The notes below the pieces were generated by a model. That model did no database searches, was not told the DNA's origin, and saw only the letters and a list, made by a program, of their open reading frames with translations. The translations under genes were made by a program, and so were the position numbers. 64,000 nt of DNA, taken from Eledone cirrhosa (Eukaryota; Mollusca; Cephalopoda; Octopoda; Eledonidae). Position 1 is the first letter of the stretch. Every line of letters starts with the position of its first letter. The DNA lies in contig OZ024759.1 in the NCBI GenBank assembly GCA_964016885.1, forward strand, positions 199,001 through 263,000. Direction: 5' to 3'. Shown here one piece after another: positions 13,203 to 27,454 of this stretch.

Positions 13203-13302
13203 AGTAACATGACAAAGTCTATATTAGTAACATGGCAAAGTCTATATTAGTAACATGACAAAGTCTATATGAGTAACATGACAAGGTCTATATTAGTAAC
13301 AT
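13203..13302. repeat. Second marker cassette (GGCAAAG, TATATGAG, GACAAGG)
   Basis: Run of units in which CATGGCAAAG is followed by a unit ending TATATGA and then by a GACAAGG unit. It recurs about two dozen times from 13.2 kb to 63.0 kb (for example near 15.99, 17.39, 20.42, 22.52, 24.70, 28.72, 33.40, 35.16, 40.19, 43.36, 46.34, 48.53, 50.74, 54.39, 59.08 and 62.50 kb). I did not see it in the first 13 kb. Some later copies (23.02, 51.25, 54.88, 59.58, 63.00 kb) carry TATATGAGTAATATG instead, a sub-lineage. Confidence 0.88.
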
Positions 13303-13975
13303 GACACAGTCTATATTAGTAACATGACAAAGTCTCTATTAGTAACATGACAGTCTATATTAGTAACATGACAAAGTCTATATTAGTAACATGACAGTCT
13401 ATATTGTAACATGACACAGTCTATATTAGTAACATGACACAGTCTATATTAGTAACATGACAGTCTATATTAGTAACATGACAAAGTCTATATTAGTAAC
13501 ATGACAAAGTCTATATTAATAACATGACAAAGTCTATATTAGTAACATGACAAAGTCTATATTAGTAGCATGACACAGTCTATATTCGTAACATGACAAA
13601 GTCTATATTAGTAACATGACACAGTCTATATTAGTAACATGACAAAGTCTATATTAGTAACATGACAAAGTCTATATTAGTAGCATGACACAGTCTATAT
13701 TAGTAACATGACACAGTCTATATTAGTAACATGACAGTCTATATTAGTAACATGACAAAGTCTATATTAGTAACATGACAAAGTCTATATTAGTAACATG
13801 ACACAGTCTATATTAGTAACATGACAGTCTATATTATTAAATGACACAGTCTATATTAGTAACATGACAAAGTCTATATTAGTAGCATGACAGAGTCTAT
13901 ATTAGTAACATGACAGTCTATATTAGTAACATGACAAAGTCTATATTAGTAGCATGACAAAGTCTATATTAGTAG

Positions 13976-15932
13976 CATGACACAGTCTATATTAGTAACA
14001 TGACACAGTCTATATTAGTAACATGACACAGTCTATATTAGTAACATGACAAAGTCTATATTAGTAGCATGACAAAGTCTATATTAGTAACATGACAAAG
14101 TCTATATTAGTAACATGACACAGTCTATATTAGTAACATGACAAAGTCTATATTAGTAACATGATAAAGTCTATATTAGTAACATGACACGGTCTATATT
14201 AGTAACATGACAAAGTCTATATTAGTAACATGACACTGTCTATATTAGTCACTTGACAAAGTCTATATTAGTAACATGACACAGTCTATATTAGTAACAT
14301 GACACAGTCTATATTAGTAACATGACAAAGTCTATATTAGTAACATGACAGTCTATATTAGTAACATGACAGTCTATATTAGTAACATAACAAAGTCTAT
14401 ATTAGTAACATGACATAGACTATATTAGTAACATGACAAAGTCTATATTAGTAACATGACAAAGTCTATATAAGTAACATGGCAATGTCTATATTAGTAA
14501 CATGACAAAGTCTATATTAGTAACATGGCAAAGTCTAAATTAGTAACATGACAAAGTTTATATTAGTAACATGTCAAGGTCTATATTAGTAACATGACAA
14601 AGTCTATATTAGTAACATGACAAAGTCTATATTAGTAACATGACAGTCTATATTAGTAACATGACAAAGTCTATATTAGTAACATGACAGTCTATATTAG
14701 TAACATGATAGTCTATATTAGTAGCATGACAAAGTCTATATTAGTACCATGACAAAGTCTATATTAGTAACATGACAAAGTCTATATTAGTAACATGACA
14801 AAGTCTATATTAGTAACATGACAGTCTATATTAGTAACATGACAGTCCATATTAGTAGCATGACAAAGTCTATATTAGTAACATGACAAAGTCTATATTA
14901 GTAACATGACACAGTCTATATTAGTAACATGACACAGTCTATATTAGTAACATGACACAGTCTATATTAGTAACATGACACAGTCTATATTAGTAACATG
15001 ACAAAGTCTATATTAGTAGCATGACAAAGTCTATATTAGTAACATGACAAAGTCTATATTAGTAACATGACACAGTCTATATTAGTAACATGACAAAGTC
15101 TATATTAGTAACATGATAAAGTCTATATTAGTAACATGACACGGTCTATATTAGTAACATGACAAAGTCTATATTAGTAACATGACACTGTCTATATTAG
15201 TCACTTGACAAAGTCTATATTAGTAACATGACACAGTCTATATTAGTAACATGACACAGTCTATATTAGTAACATGACAAAGTCTATATTAGTAACATGA
15301 CAGTCTATATTAGTAACATGACAGTCTATATTAGTAACATAACAAAGTCTATATTAGTAACATGACATAGACTATATTAGTAACATGACAAAGTCTATAT
15401 TAGTAACATGACAAAGTCTATATAAGTAACATGGCAATGTCTATATTAGTAACATGACAAAGTCTATATTAGTAACATGGCAAAGTCTAAATTAGTAACA
15501 TGACAAAGTTTATATTAGTAACATGTCAAGGTCTATATTAGTAACATGACAAAGTCTATATTAGTAACATGACAAAGTCTATATTAGTAACATGACAGTC
15601 TATATTAGTAACATGACAAAGTCTATATTAGTAACATGACAGTCTATATTAGTAACATGATAGTCTATATTAGTAGCATGACAAAGTCTATATTAGTACC
15701 ATGACAAAGTCTATATTAGTAACATGACAAAGTCTATATTAGTAACATGACAAAGTCTATATTAGTAACATGACAGTCTATATTAGTAACATGACAGTCC
15801 ATATTAGTAGCATGACAAAGTCTATATTAGTAACATGACAAAGTCTATATTAGTAACATGACACAGTCTATATTAGTAACATGACACAGTCTATATTAGT
15901 AACATGACACAGTCTATATTAGTAACATGACA
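13976..15932. repeat. 952-bp tandem duplication
   Basis: Bases 13,976-14,980 match 14,928-15,932 at a shift of 952 bp, a complete adjacent duplication with about 53 bases of overlap. Markers checked were GACACTGTC (14,232/15,184), TATAAGTAAC (14,469/15,421) and the cassette (14,527/15,479). The corresponding regions at 34-35 kb and 41-42 kb have only one copy, so this duplication is private to this block. Confidence 0.92.
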
Positions 15933-16070
15933 AAGTCTATATTAGTAACATGGCAAAGTCTATATTAGTAACATGACAAAGTCTATATGAGTAACATGAC
16001 AAGGTCTATATTAGTAACATGACACAGTCTATTTTAGTAACATGACAAAGTCTATATTAGTAACATGACA

Positions 16071-17291
16071 GTCTATATTAGTAACATGACAAAGTCTATA
16101 TTAGTAACATGACAAAGTCTATATTAGTAACATGACAGTCTATATTAGTAACATGACACAGTCTATATTAGTAACATGACACAGTCTATATTAGTAACAT
16201 GACATAGACTATATTAGTAACATGACAAAGTCTATATTAGTAACATGACAGTCTATATTAGTAACATGACAAAGTCTATATTAGTAACATGACACAGTCT
16301 ATATTAGTAACATGACAAAGTCTCTATTAGTAACATGACAAAGTCTATATTAGTAACATGACAGTCTATATTAGTAACATGACAAAGTCTCTATTAGTAA
16401 CATGACAAAGACTATATTAGTAACATGACAGTCTATATTAGTAACATGACAAAGTCTATATTAGTAACATGACAGTCTATATTGTAACATGACACAGTCT
16501 ATATTAGTAACATGACACAGTCTATATTAGTAACATGACAGTCTATATTAGTAACATGACAAAGTCTATATTAGTAACATGACAATGTCTATATTAGTAA
16601 CATGACAAAGTCTATATTAGTAACATGACAAAGTCTATATTAGTAGCATGACACAGTCTATATTAGTAACATGACAAAGTCTATATTAGTAACATGACAC
16701 AGTCTATATTAGTAACATGACAAAGTCTATATTAGTAACATGACAAAGTCTATATTAGTAGCATGACACAGTCTATATTAGTAACATGACACAGTCTATA
16801 TTAGTAACATGACAGTCTATATTGGTAACATGACAAAGTCTATATTAGTAGCATGACAAAGTCTATATTAGTAACATGACACAGTCTATATTAGTAACAT
16901 GACAGTCTATATTAGTAACATGACACAGTCTATATTAGTAACATGACAAAGTCTATATTAGTAGCATGAGAAAGTCTATATTAGTAACATGACAGTCTAT
17001 ATTAGTAACATGACAAAGTCTATATTAGTAGCATGACAAAGTCTATATTAGTAGCATGACACAGTCTATATTAGTAACATGACACAGTCTATATTAGTAA
17101 CATGACACAGTCTATATTAGTAACATGACAAAGTCTATATTAGTAGCATGACAAAGTCTATATTAGTAACATGACAAAGTCTATATTAGTAACATGACAC
17201 AGTCTATATTAGTAACATGACGAAGTCTATATTAGTAACATGACAAAGTCTATATTAGTAACATGACACAGTCTATATTAGTAACATGACA
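16071..17291. repeat. Segment copied 7,307 bp downstream (partner 23,378-24,598)
   Basis: Matches at a shift of 7,307 bp. Markers checked were GACATAG (16,201/23,508), ATTGGTAACA (16,821/24,128) and GACGAAG (17,219/24,526). The same segment appears again near 42-43.3 kb (shift 25,966). The match ends at 17,291, where this copy has an ACAG core and the partner a short AG core. Confidence 0.9.
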
Positions 17292-20200
17292 CAGTCTATA
17301 TTAGTAACATGACACAGTCTATATTAGTAACATGACAAAGTCTATATTAGTAACATGGCAAAGTCTATATTAGTAACATGACAAAGTCTATATGAGTAAC
17401 ATGACAAGGTCTATATTAGTAACATGACACAGTCTATATTAGTAACATGACAAAGTCTATATTAGTAACATGACAGTCTATATTAGTAACATGACAAAGT
17501 CTATATTAGTAACATGACAAAGTCTATATTAGTAACATGACAGTCTATATTAGTAACATGACACAGTCTATATTAGTAACATGACATAGACTATATTAGT
17601 AACATGACAAAGTCTATATTAGTAACATGACAGTCTATATTAGTAACATGACAAAGTCTATATTAGTAACATGACACAGTCTATATTAGTAACATGACAA
17701 AGTCTCTATTAGTAACATGACAAAGTCTATATTAGTAACATGACAGTCTATATTAGTAACATGACAAAGTCTCTATTAGTAACATGACAAAGACTATATT
17801 AGTAACATGACAGTCTATATTAGTAACATGACAAAGTCTATATTAGTAACATGACAGTCTATATTGTAACATGACACAGTCTATATTAGTAACATGACAC
17901 AGTCTATATTAGTAACATGACAGTCTATATTAGTAACATGACAAAGTCTATATTAGTAACATGACAATGTCTATATTAGTAACATGACAAAGTCTATATT
18001 AGTAACATGACAAAGTCTATATTAGTAGCATGACACAGTCTATATTAGTAACATGACAAAGTCTATATTAGTAACATGACACAGTCTATATTAGTAACAT
18101 GACAAAGTCTATATTAGTAACATGACAAAGTCTATATTAGTAGCATGACACAGTCTATATTAGTAACATGACACAGTCTATATTAGTAACATGACAGTCT
18201 ATATTAGTAACATGACAAAGTCTATATTAGTAGCATGACAAAGTCTATATTAGTAACATGACACAGTCTATATTAGTAACATGACAGTCTATATTAGTAA
18301 CATGACACAGTCTATATTAGTAACATGACAAAGTCTATATTAGTAGCATGAGAAAGTCTATATTAGTAACATGACAGTCTATATTAGTAACATGACAAAG
18401 TCTATATTAGTAGCATGACAAAGTCTATATTAGTAGCATGACAAAGTCTATATTAGTAACATGACACAGTCTATATTAGTAACATGACAAAGTCTATATT
18501 AGTAGCATGACAAAGTCTATATTAGTAACATGACAAACTCTATATTAGTAACATGACACAGTCTATATTAGTAACATGACAAAGTCTATATTAGTAACAT
18601 GACACAGTCTATATTAGTAACATGACAGTCTATATTAGTAACATGACAAAGTCTATATTAGTAGCATGACAAAGTCTATATTAGTAACATGACACAGTCT
18701 ATATTAGTAACATGACATAGACTATATTAGTAACATGACAAAGTCTATATTAGTAACATGACAAAGTCTATATTAGTAACATGACAGTCTATATTGTAAC
18801 ATGACACAGTCTATATTAGTAACATGACACAGTCTATATTAGTAACATGACAAAGTCTATATTAGTAACATGACACAGTCTATATTAGTAACATGACAAA
18901 GTCTATATTAGTAACATGACAGTCTATATTAGTAACATGACAGTCTATATTAGTAACATGACAAAGTCTATATTAGTAACATGACATAGACTATATTAGT
19001 AACATGGCAATGTCTATATTAGTAACATGACAAAGTCTATATTAGTAACATGGCAAAGTCTAAATTAGTAACATGACAAAGTCTATATTAGTAACATGTC
19101 AAGGTCTATATTAGTAACATGACAAAGTCTATATTAGTAACATGACAAAGTCTATATTAGTAACATGACAGTCTATATTAGTAACATGACAAAGTCTATA
19201 TTAGTAACATGACAGTCTATATTAGTAACATGATAGTCTATATTAGTAGCATGACAAAGTCTATATTAGTAACATGACACAGTCTATATTAGTAACATGA
19301 CACAGTCTATATTAGTAACATGACAAAGTCTATATTAGTAGCATGACAAAGTCTATATTAGTAACATGACACAGTCTATATTAGTAACATGACACAGTCT
19401 ATATTAGTAACATGACAAAGTCTATATTAGTAACATGACAGTCTATATTAGTAACATGACAAAGTCTATATTAGTACCATGACAAAGTCTATATTAGTAA
19501 CATGACAAAGTCTATATTAGTAACATGACAAAGTCTATATTAGTAACTTGACAGTCTATATTAGTAACATGACAGTCCATATTAGTAGCATGACAAAGTC
19601 TATATTAGTAACATGACAAAGTCTATATTAGTAACATGACTCAGTCTATATTAGTAACATGACACAGTCTATATTAGTAACATGACACAGTCTATATTAG
19701 TAACATGACAAAGTCTATATTAGTAACATGCCAGTCTATATTAGTAACATGACAAAGTCTATATTAGTAACATGACAAAGTCTATATTAGTAGCATGACA
19801 CAGTCTATATTAGTAACATGACACAGTCTATATTAGTAACATGACAGTCTATATTAGTAACATGACAAAGTCTATATTAGTAGCATGACAAAGTCTATAT
19901 TAGTAACATGACACAGTCTATATTAGTAACATGACAGTCTATATTAGTAACATGACACAGTCTATATTAGTAACATGACAAAGTCTATATTAGTAGCATG
20001 AGAAAGTCTATATTAGTAACATGACAGTCTATATTAGTAACATGACAAAGTCTATATTAGTAGCATGACAAAGTCTATATTAGTAGCATGACACAGTCTA
20101 TATTAGTAACATGACACAGTCTATATTAGTAACATGACACAGTCTATATTAGTAACATGACAAAGTCTATATTAGTAGCATGACAAAGTCTATATTAGTA

Positions 20201-20647
20201 ACATGACAAAGTCTATATTAGTAACATGACACAGTCTATATTAGTAACATGACAAAGTCTATATTAGTAACATGACAAAGTCTATATTAGTAACATGACA
20301 CAGTCTATATTAGTAACATGACACAGTCTATATTAGTAACATGACACAGTCTATATTAGTAACATGACAAAGTCTATATTAGTAACATGGCAAAGTCTAT
20401 ATTAGTAACATGACAAAGTCTATATGAGTAACATGACAAGGTCTATATTAGTAACATGACACAGTCTATATTAGTAACATGACAAAGTCTATATTAGTAA
20501 CATGACAGTCTATATTAGTAACATGACAAAGTCTATATTAGTAACATGACAAAGTCTATATTAGTAACATGACAGTCTATATTAGTAACATGACACAGTC
20601 TATATTAGTAACATGACACAGTCTATATTAGTAACATGACATAGACT

Positions 20648-23398
20648 ATATTAGTAACATGACAAAGTCTATATTAGTAACATGACAGTCTATATTAGTA
20701 ACATGACAAAGTCTCTATTAGTAACATGACAAAGACTATATTAGTAACATGACAGTCTATATTAGTAACATGACAAAGTCTATATTAGTAACATGACAGT
20801 CTATATTGTAACATGACACAGTCTATATTAGTAACATGACACAGTCTATATTAGTAACATGACAGTCTATATTAGTAACATGACAAAGTCTATATTAGTA
20901 ACATGACAATGTCTATATTAGTAACATGACAAAGTCTATATTAGTAACATGACAAAGTCTATATTAGTAGCATGACACAGTCTATATTAGTAACATGACA
21001 AAGTCTATATTAGTAACATGACACAGTCTATATTAGTAACATGACAAAGTCTATATTAGTAACATGACAAAGTCTATATTAGTAGCATGACACAGTCTAT
21101 ATTAGTAACATGACACAGTCTATATTAGTAACGTGACAGTCTATATTAGTAACATAACAAAGTCTATATTAGTAGCATGACAAAGTCTATATTAGTAACA
21201 TGACACTGTCTATATTAGTAACATGACAGTCTATATTAGTAACATGACACAGTCTATATTAGTAACATGACAAAGTCTATATTAGTAGCATGAGAAAGTC
21301 TATATTAGTAACATGACAGTCTATATTAGTAACATGACAAAGTCTATATTAGTAGCATGACAAAGTCTATATTTGTAGCATGACACAGTCTATATTAGTA
21401 ACATGACACAGTCTATATTAGTAACATGACACAGTCTATATTAGTAACATGACAAAGTCTATATTAGTAGCATGACAAAGTCTATATTAGTAACATGACA
21501 AAGTCTATATTAGTAACATGACACAGTCTATATTAGTAACATGACAAAGTCTATATTAGTAACATGACACAGTCTATATTAGTAACATGACAGTCTATAT
21601 TAGTAACATGACAAAGTCTATATTAGTAGCATGACAAAGTCTATATTAGTAACATGACACAGTCTATATTAGTAACATGACATAGACTATATTAGTAACA
21701 TGACAAAGTCTATATTAGTAACATGACAAAGTCTATATTAGTAACATGACAGTCTATATTGTAACATGACACAGTCTATATTAGTAACATGACACAGTCT
21801 ATATTAGTAACATGACAAAGTCTATATTAGTAACATGACACAGTCTATATTAGTAACATGACAAAGTCTATATTAGTAACATGACAGTCTATATTAGTAA
21901 CATGACAGTCTATATTAGTAACATGACAAAGTCTATATTAGTAACATGACATAGACTATATTATTAACATGACAAAGTCTATATTAGTAACATGACAAAG
22001 TCTATATTAGTAACATGACAGTCTATATTGTAACATGACACAGTCTATATTAGTAACATGACAAAGTCTATATTAGTAACATGACAGTCTATATTAGTAA
22101 CATGATAGTCTATATTAGTAGCATGACAAAGTCTATATTAGTAACATGACACAGTCTATATTAGTAACATGACACAGTCTATATTAGTAACATGACAAAG
22201 TCTATATTAGTAGCATGACAAAGTCTATATTAGTAACATGACACAGTCTATATTAGTAACATGACACAGTCTATATTAGTAACATGACAAAGTCTATATT
22301 AGTAACATGACAGTCTATATTAGTAACATGACAGTCCATATTAGTAGCATGACAAAGTCTATATTAGTAACATGACAAAGTCTATATTAGTAACATGACA
22401 CAGTCTATATTAGTAACATGACACAGTCTATATTAGTAACATGACACAGTCTATATTAGTAACATGACAAAGTCTATATTAGTAACATGGCAAAGTCTAT
22501 ATTAGTAACATGACAAAGTCTATATGAGTAACATGACAAGGTCTATATTAGTAACATGACAAAGTCTATATTAGTAACATGATAAAGTCTATATTAGTAA
22601 CATGACAAAGTCTATATTAGTAACATGACAGTGTATATTAGTAACATGACAGTCTATATTAGTAGCATGACAAAGTCTATATTAGTAACATGACACAGTC
22701 TATATTAGTAACATGACAAAGTCTATATTAGTACCATGACAAAGTCTATATTAGTAACATGACAAAGTCTATATTAGTAACATGACAAAGTCTATATTAG
22801 TAACATGACAGTCTATATTAGTAACATGACAGTCCACATTAGTAGCATGACAAAGTCTATATTAGTAACATGACAAAGTCTATATTAGTAACATGACACA
22901 GTCTATATTAGTAACATGACACAGTCTATATTAGTAACATGATACAGTCTATATTAGTAACATGACAAAGTCTATATTAGTAACATGGCAAAGTCTATAT
23001 TAGTAACATGACAAAGTCTATATGAGTAATATGACAAGGTCTATATTAGTAACATGACACAGTCTATATTAGTAACATGACAAAGTCTATATTAGTAACA
23101 TGACAGTCTATATTAGTAACATGACAAAGTCTATATTAGTAACATGACAAAGTCTATATTAGTAACATGACAGTCTATATTAATAACATGACACAGTCTA
23201 TATTAGTAACATGACACAGTCTATATTAGTAACATGACATAGACTATATTAGTAACATGACAAAGTCTATATTAGTAACATGACAGTCTATATTAGTAAC
23301 ATGACAAAGTCTATATTAGTAACATGACACAGTCTATATTAGTAACATGACAAAGTCTCTATTAGTAACATGACAAAGTCTATATTAGTAACATGACA
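20648..23398. repeat. Long-range duplicate, left copy (partner 48,871-51,621)
   Basis: This 2,751-bp segment recurs at a shift of 28,223 bp. Markers checked were AACATAACA (21,151/49,374), the start of the shared AAGG/GATAAAG run (22,531/50,754), GTGTATATTA (22,631/50,854) and AGTCCACATT (22,831/51,054). Just upstream the shift is 28,110, so five monomers (113 bp) are missing here or extra in the partner. Point differences include 21,132 (ACGTGAC against ACATGAC). Confidence 0.92.
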
Positions 23399-24598
23399 AA
23401 GTCTATATTAGTAACATGACAAAGTCTATATTAGTAACATGACAGTCTATATTAGTAACATGACACAGTCTATATTAGTAACATGACACAGTCTATATTA
23501 GTAACATGACATAGACTATATTAGTAACATGACAAAGTCTATATTAGTAACATGACAGTCTATATTAGTAACATGACAAAGTCTATATTAGTAACATGAC
23601 ACAGTCTATATTAGTAACATGACAAAGTCTCTATTAGTAACATGACAAAGTCTATATTAGTAACATGACAGTCTATATTAGTAACATGACAAAGTCTCTA
23701 TTAGTAACATGACAAAGACTATATTAGTAACATGACAGTCTATATTAGTAACATGACAAAGTCTATATTAGTAACATGACAGTCTATATTGTAACATGAC
23801 ACAGTCTATATTAGTAACATGACACAGTCTATATTAGTAACATGACAGTCTATATTAGTAACATGACAAAGTCTATATTAGTAACATGACAATGTCTATA
23901 TTAGTAACATGACAAAGTCTATATTAGTAACATGACAAAGTCTATATTAGTAGCATGACACAGTCTATATTAGTAACATGACAAAGTCTATATTAGTAAC
24001 ATGACACAGTCTATATTAGTAACATGACAAAGTCTATATTAGTAACATGACAAAGTCTATATTAGTAGCATGACACAGTCTATATTAGTAACATGACACA
24101 GTCTATATTAGTAACATGACAGTCTATATTGGTAACATGACAAAGTCTATATTAGTAGCATGACAAAGTCTATATTAGTAACATGACACAGTCTATATTA
24201 GTAACATGACAGTCTATATTAGTAACATGACACAGTCTATATTAGTAACATGACAAAGTCTATATTAGTAGCATGAGAAAGTCTATATTAGTAACATGAC
24301 AGTCTATATTAGTAACATGACAAAGTCTATATTAGTAGCATGACAAAGTCTATATTAGTAGCATGACACAGTCTATATTAGTAACATGACACAGTCTATA
24401 TTAGTAACATGACACAGTCTATATTAGTAACATGACAAAGTCTATATTAGTAGCATGACAAAGTCTATATTAGTAACATGACAAAGTCTATATTAGTAAC
24501 ATGACACAGTCTATATTAGTAACATGACGAAGTCTATATTAGTAACATGACAAAGTCTATATTAGTAACATGACACAGTCTATATTAGTAACATGACA

Positions 24599-25110
24599 GT
24601 CTATATTAGTAACATGACACAGTCTATATTAGTAACATGACAAAGTCTATATTAGTAACATGGCAAAGTCTATATTAGTAACATGACAAAGTCTATATGA
24701 GTAACATGACAAGGTCTATATTAGTAACATGACAGTCTATATTGTAACATGACACAGTCTATATTAGTAACATGACACAGTCTATATTAGTAACATGACA
24801 GTCTATATTAGTAACATGACAAAGTCTATATTAGTAACATGACAGTCTATATTAGTAACATGACAAAGTCTATATTAGTAGCATGACAAAGTCTATATTA
24901 GTAACATGACGGTCTATATTAGTAACATGACAAAGTCTCTATTAGTAACATGACAAAGACTATATTAGTAACGTGACAGTCTATATTAGTAACATGACAA
25001 AGTCTATATTAGTAACATGACAGTCTATATTGTAACATGACACAGTCTATATTAGTAACATGACACAGTCTATATTAGTAACATGACAGTCTATATTAGT
25101 AACATGACAA
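24599..25110. repeat. Connecting satellite inside the 4,020-bp repeat
   Basis: Satellite units only, with a TATATGAG cassette at about 24.70 kb, 20-bp units near 24.74 and 25.03 kb, a rare short ACGG-core unit near 24.91 kb and ACGTGAC near 24.97 kb. It resembles 56.76-56.96 kb in marker order. It bridges the copy of 16.1-17.3 kb and the copy of 7.2-9.6 kb. Confidence 0.8.
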
Positions 25111-27454
25111 AGTCTATATTAGTAACATGACAGTCTATATTAGTAACATGACAAAGTCTATATTAGTAGCATGACAAAGTCTATATTAGTAACATGACAC
25201 AGTCTATATTAGTAACATGACAAAGTCTATATTAGTAGCATGACAAAGTCTATATTAGTAACATGACAAAGTCTATATTAGTAACATGACAAAGTCTATA
25301 TTAGTAACATGACAGTCTATATTAGTAACATGACAGTCCATATTAGTAGCATGACAAAGTCTATATTAGTAACATGACAAAGTCTATATTAGTAACATGA
25401 CACAGTCTATATTAGTAACATGACAAAGTCTATATTAGTAACATGACAGTCTATATTAGTAACATGACAAAGTCTATATTAGTAACATGACAGTCTATAT
25501 TGTAACATGACACAGTCTATATTTGTAACATGACACAGTCTATATTAGTAACATGACAAAGTCTATATTAGTAACATGACAGTCTATATTAGTAACATGA
25601 CAAAGTCTATATTAGTAACATGACAAAGTCTATATTAGTAACATGACAAAGTCTATATTAGTAACATTACAGACTATATTAGTAACATGACACAGTCTAT
25701 ATTAGTAACATGACAAAGTCTATATTAGTAACATGACATAGACTATATTAGTAACATGACAAAGTCTATATTAGTAACATGACAGTCTATATTAGTAACA
25801 TGACAAAGTCTATATTAGCAACATGACACAGTCTATATTAGTAACATGACAAAGTCTCTATTAGTAACATGACAAAGTCTATATTAGTAACATGACAAAG
25901 TCTATATTAGTTACATGACAGTCTATATTAGTAACATGACAAAGTCTATATTAGTAACATGACAAAGTCTATATTAGTAACATGACAGTCTATATTAGTA
26001 ACATGACACAGTCTATATTAGTAACATGACACGGTCTATATTAGTAACATGACAAAGTCTATATTAGTAACATGACACAGTCTATATTATTAACATGACA
26101 AAGTCTATATTAGTAACATGACACAGTCTATATTAGTAACATGACATAGTCTATATTAGTAACATGACATAGTCTATATTAGTAGCATGACAAAGTCTAT
26201 ATTAGTAACATGACAAAGTCTATATTAGTAACATGACACAGTCTATATTAGTAACATGACAAAGTCTATATTAGTAACATGACACAGTCTATATTAGTAA
26301 TATGACAAAGTCTATATTAGTAACATGACACAGTCTATATTAGTAACATGACACAGTCTATATTAGTAACATGACAAAGTCTATATTAGTAGCATGACAA
26401 AGTCTATATTAGTAAGATGACAAAGTCTATATTAGTAACATGACACAGTCTATATTAGTAACATGACAAAGTCTATATTAGTAACATGACAGTCTATATT
26501 AGAAACATGACAGTCTATATTAGTAACATGACAAAGTCTATATTAGTAACATGACAAGGTCTATATTAGTAACATGACAAAGTCTATATTAGTAACATGA
26601 CAAAGTCTATATTTGTAACATGGCAATGTCTATATTAGTAACATGACAAAGTCTATATTAGTAACATGGCAAAGTCTAAATTAGTAACATGACAAAGTCT
26701 ATATTAGTAACATGTCAAGGTCTATATTAGTAACATGACAAAGTCTATATTAGTAACATGACAAAGTCTATATTAGTAACATGACAGTCTATATTAGTAA
26801 CATGACAAAGTCTATATTAGTAACATGACACAGTCTATATTAGTAGCATGACAAAGTCTATATTAGTAACATGACACAGTCTATATTAGTAACATGACAA
26901 AGTCTATATTAGTAACATGACAGTCTATATTAGTAACATGACAGTCTATATTAGTAGCATGACAAAGTCTATATTAGTAACATGACACAGTCTATATTAG
27001 TAACATGACAGTCTATATTAGTAACATGACAAAGTCTATATTAGTAGCATGACAAAGTCTATATTAGTAACATGACACAGTCTATATTAGTAACATGACA
27101 AAGTCTATATTAGTAGCATGACAAAGTCTATATTAGTAACATGACAAAGTCTATATTAGTAACATGACAAAGTCTATATTAGTAACATGACAGTCTATAT
27201 TAGTAACATGACAGTCCATATTAGTAGCATGACAAAGTCTATATTAGTAACATGACAAAGTCTATATTAGTAACATGACACAGTCTATATTAGTAACATG
27301 ACACAGTCTATATTAGTAACATGACACAGTCTATATTAGTAACATGACAAAGTCTATATTAGTAACATGACAGTCTATATTAGTAACATGACAAAGTCTA
27401 TATTAGTAACATGACAAAGTCTATATTAGTAACATGACAAAGTCTATATTAGTA
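25111..27454. repeat. Long-range duplicate, right copy (partner 7,220-9,563)
   Basis: Copy of the 7.2-9.6 kb segment placed 17,891 bp to the right, and itself carried inside the 4,020-bp duplication. Its left edge at 25,111 is a switch point: upstream sequence belongs to the right-hand marker family (20-bp units, TATATGAG), downstream to the left-hand family (GCAAC, ACATAG). Confidence 0.9.

Larger units (their letters stand above)
12018..14980. repeat. Long-range duplicate, left copy (partner 32,146-35,108)
   Basis: This 2,963-bp segment recurs at a shift of 20,128 bp. Markers checked were AAGTTTATA (12,063/32,191), the 22-bp ATTAAATGAC units (12,139/32,267 and 13,836/33,964), TATAAGTAAC (14,469/34,597) and cassettes (12,761/32,889; 14,527/34,655). 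A handful of substitutions were seen, for example 12,034 A against 32,162 T and 14,389 A against 34,517 G. Confidence 0.92.
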
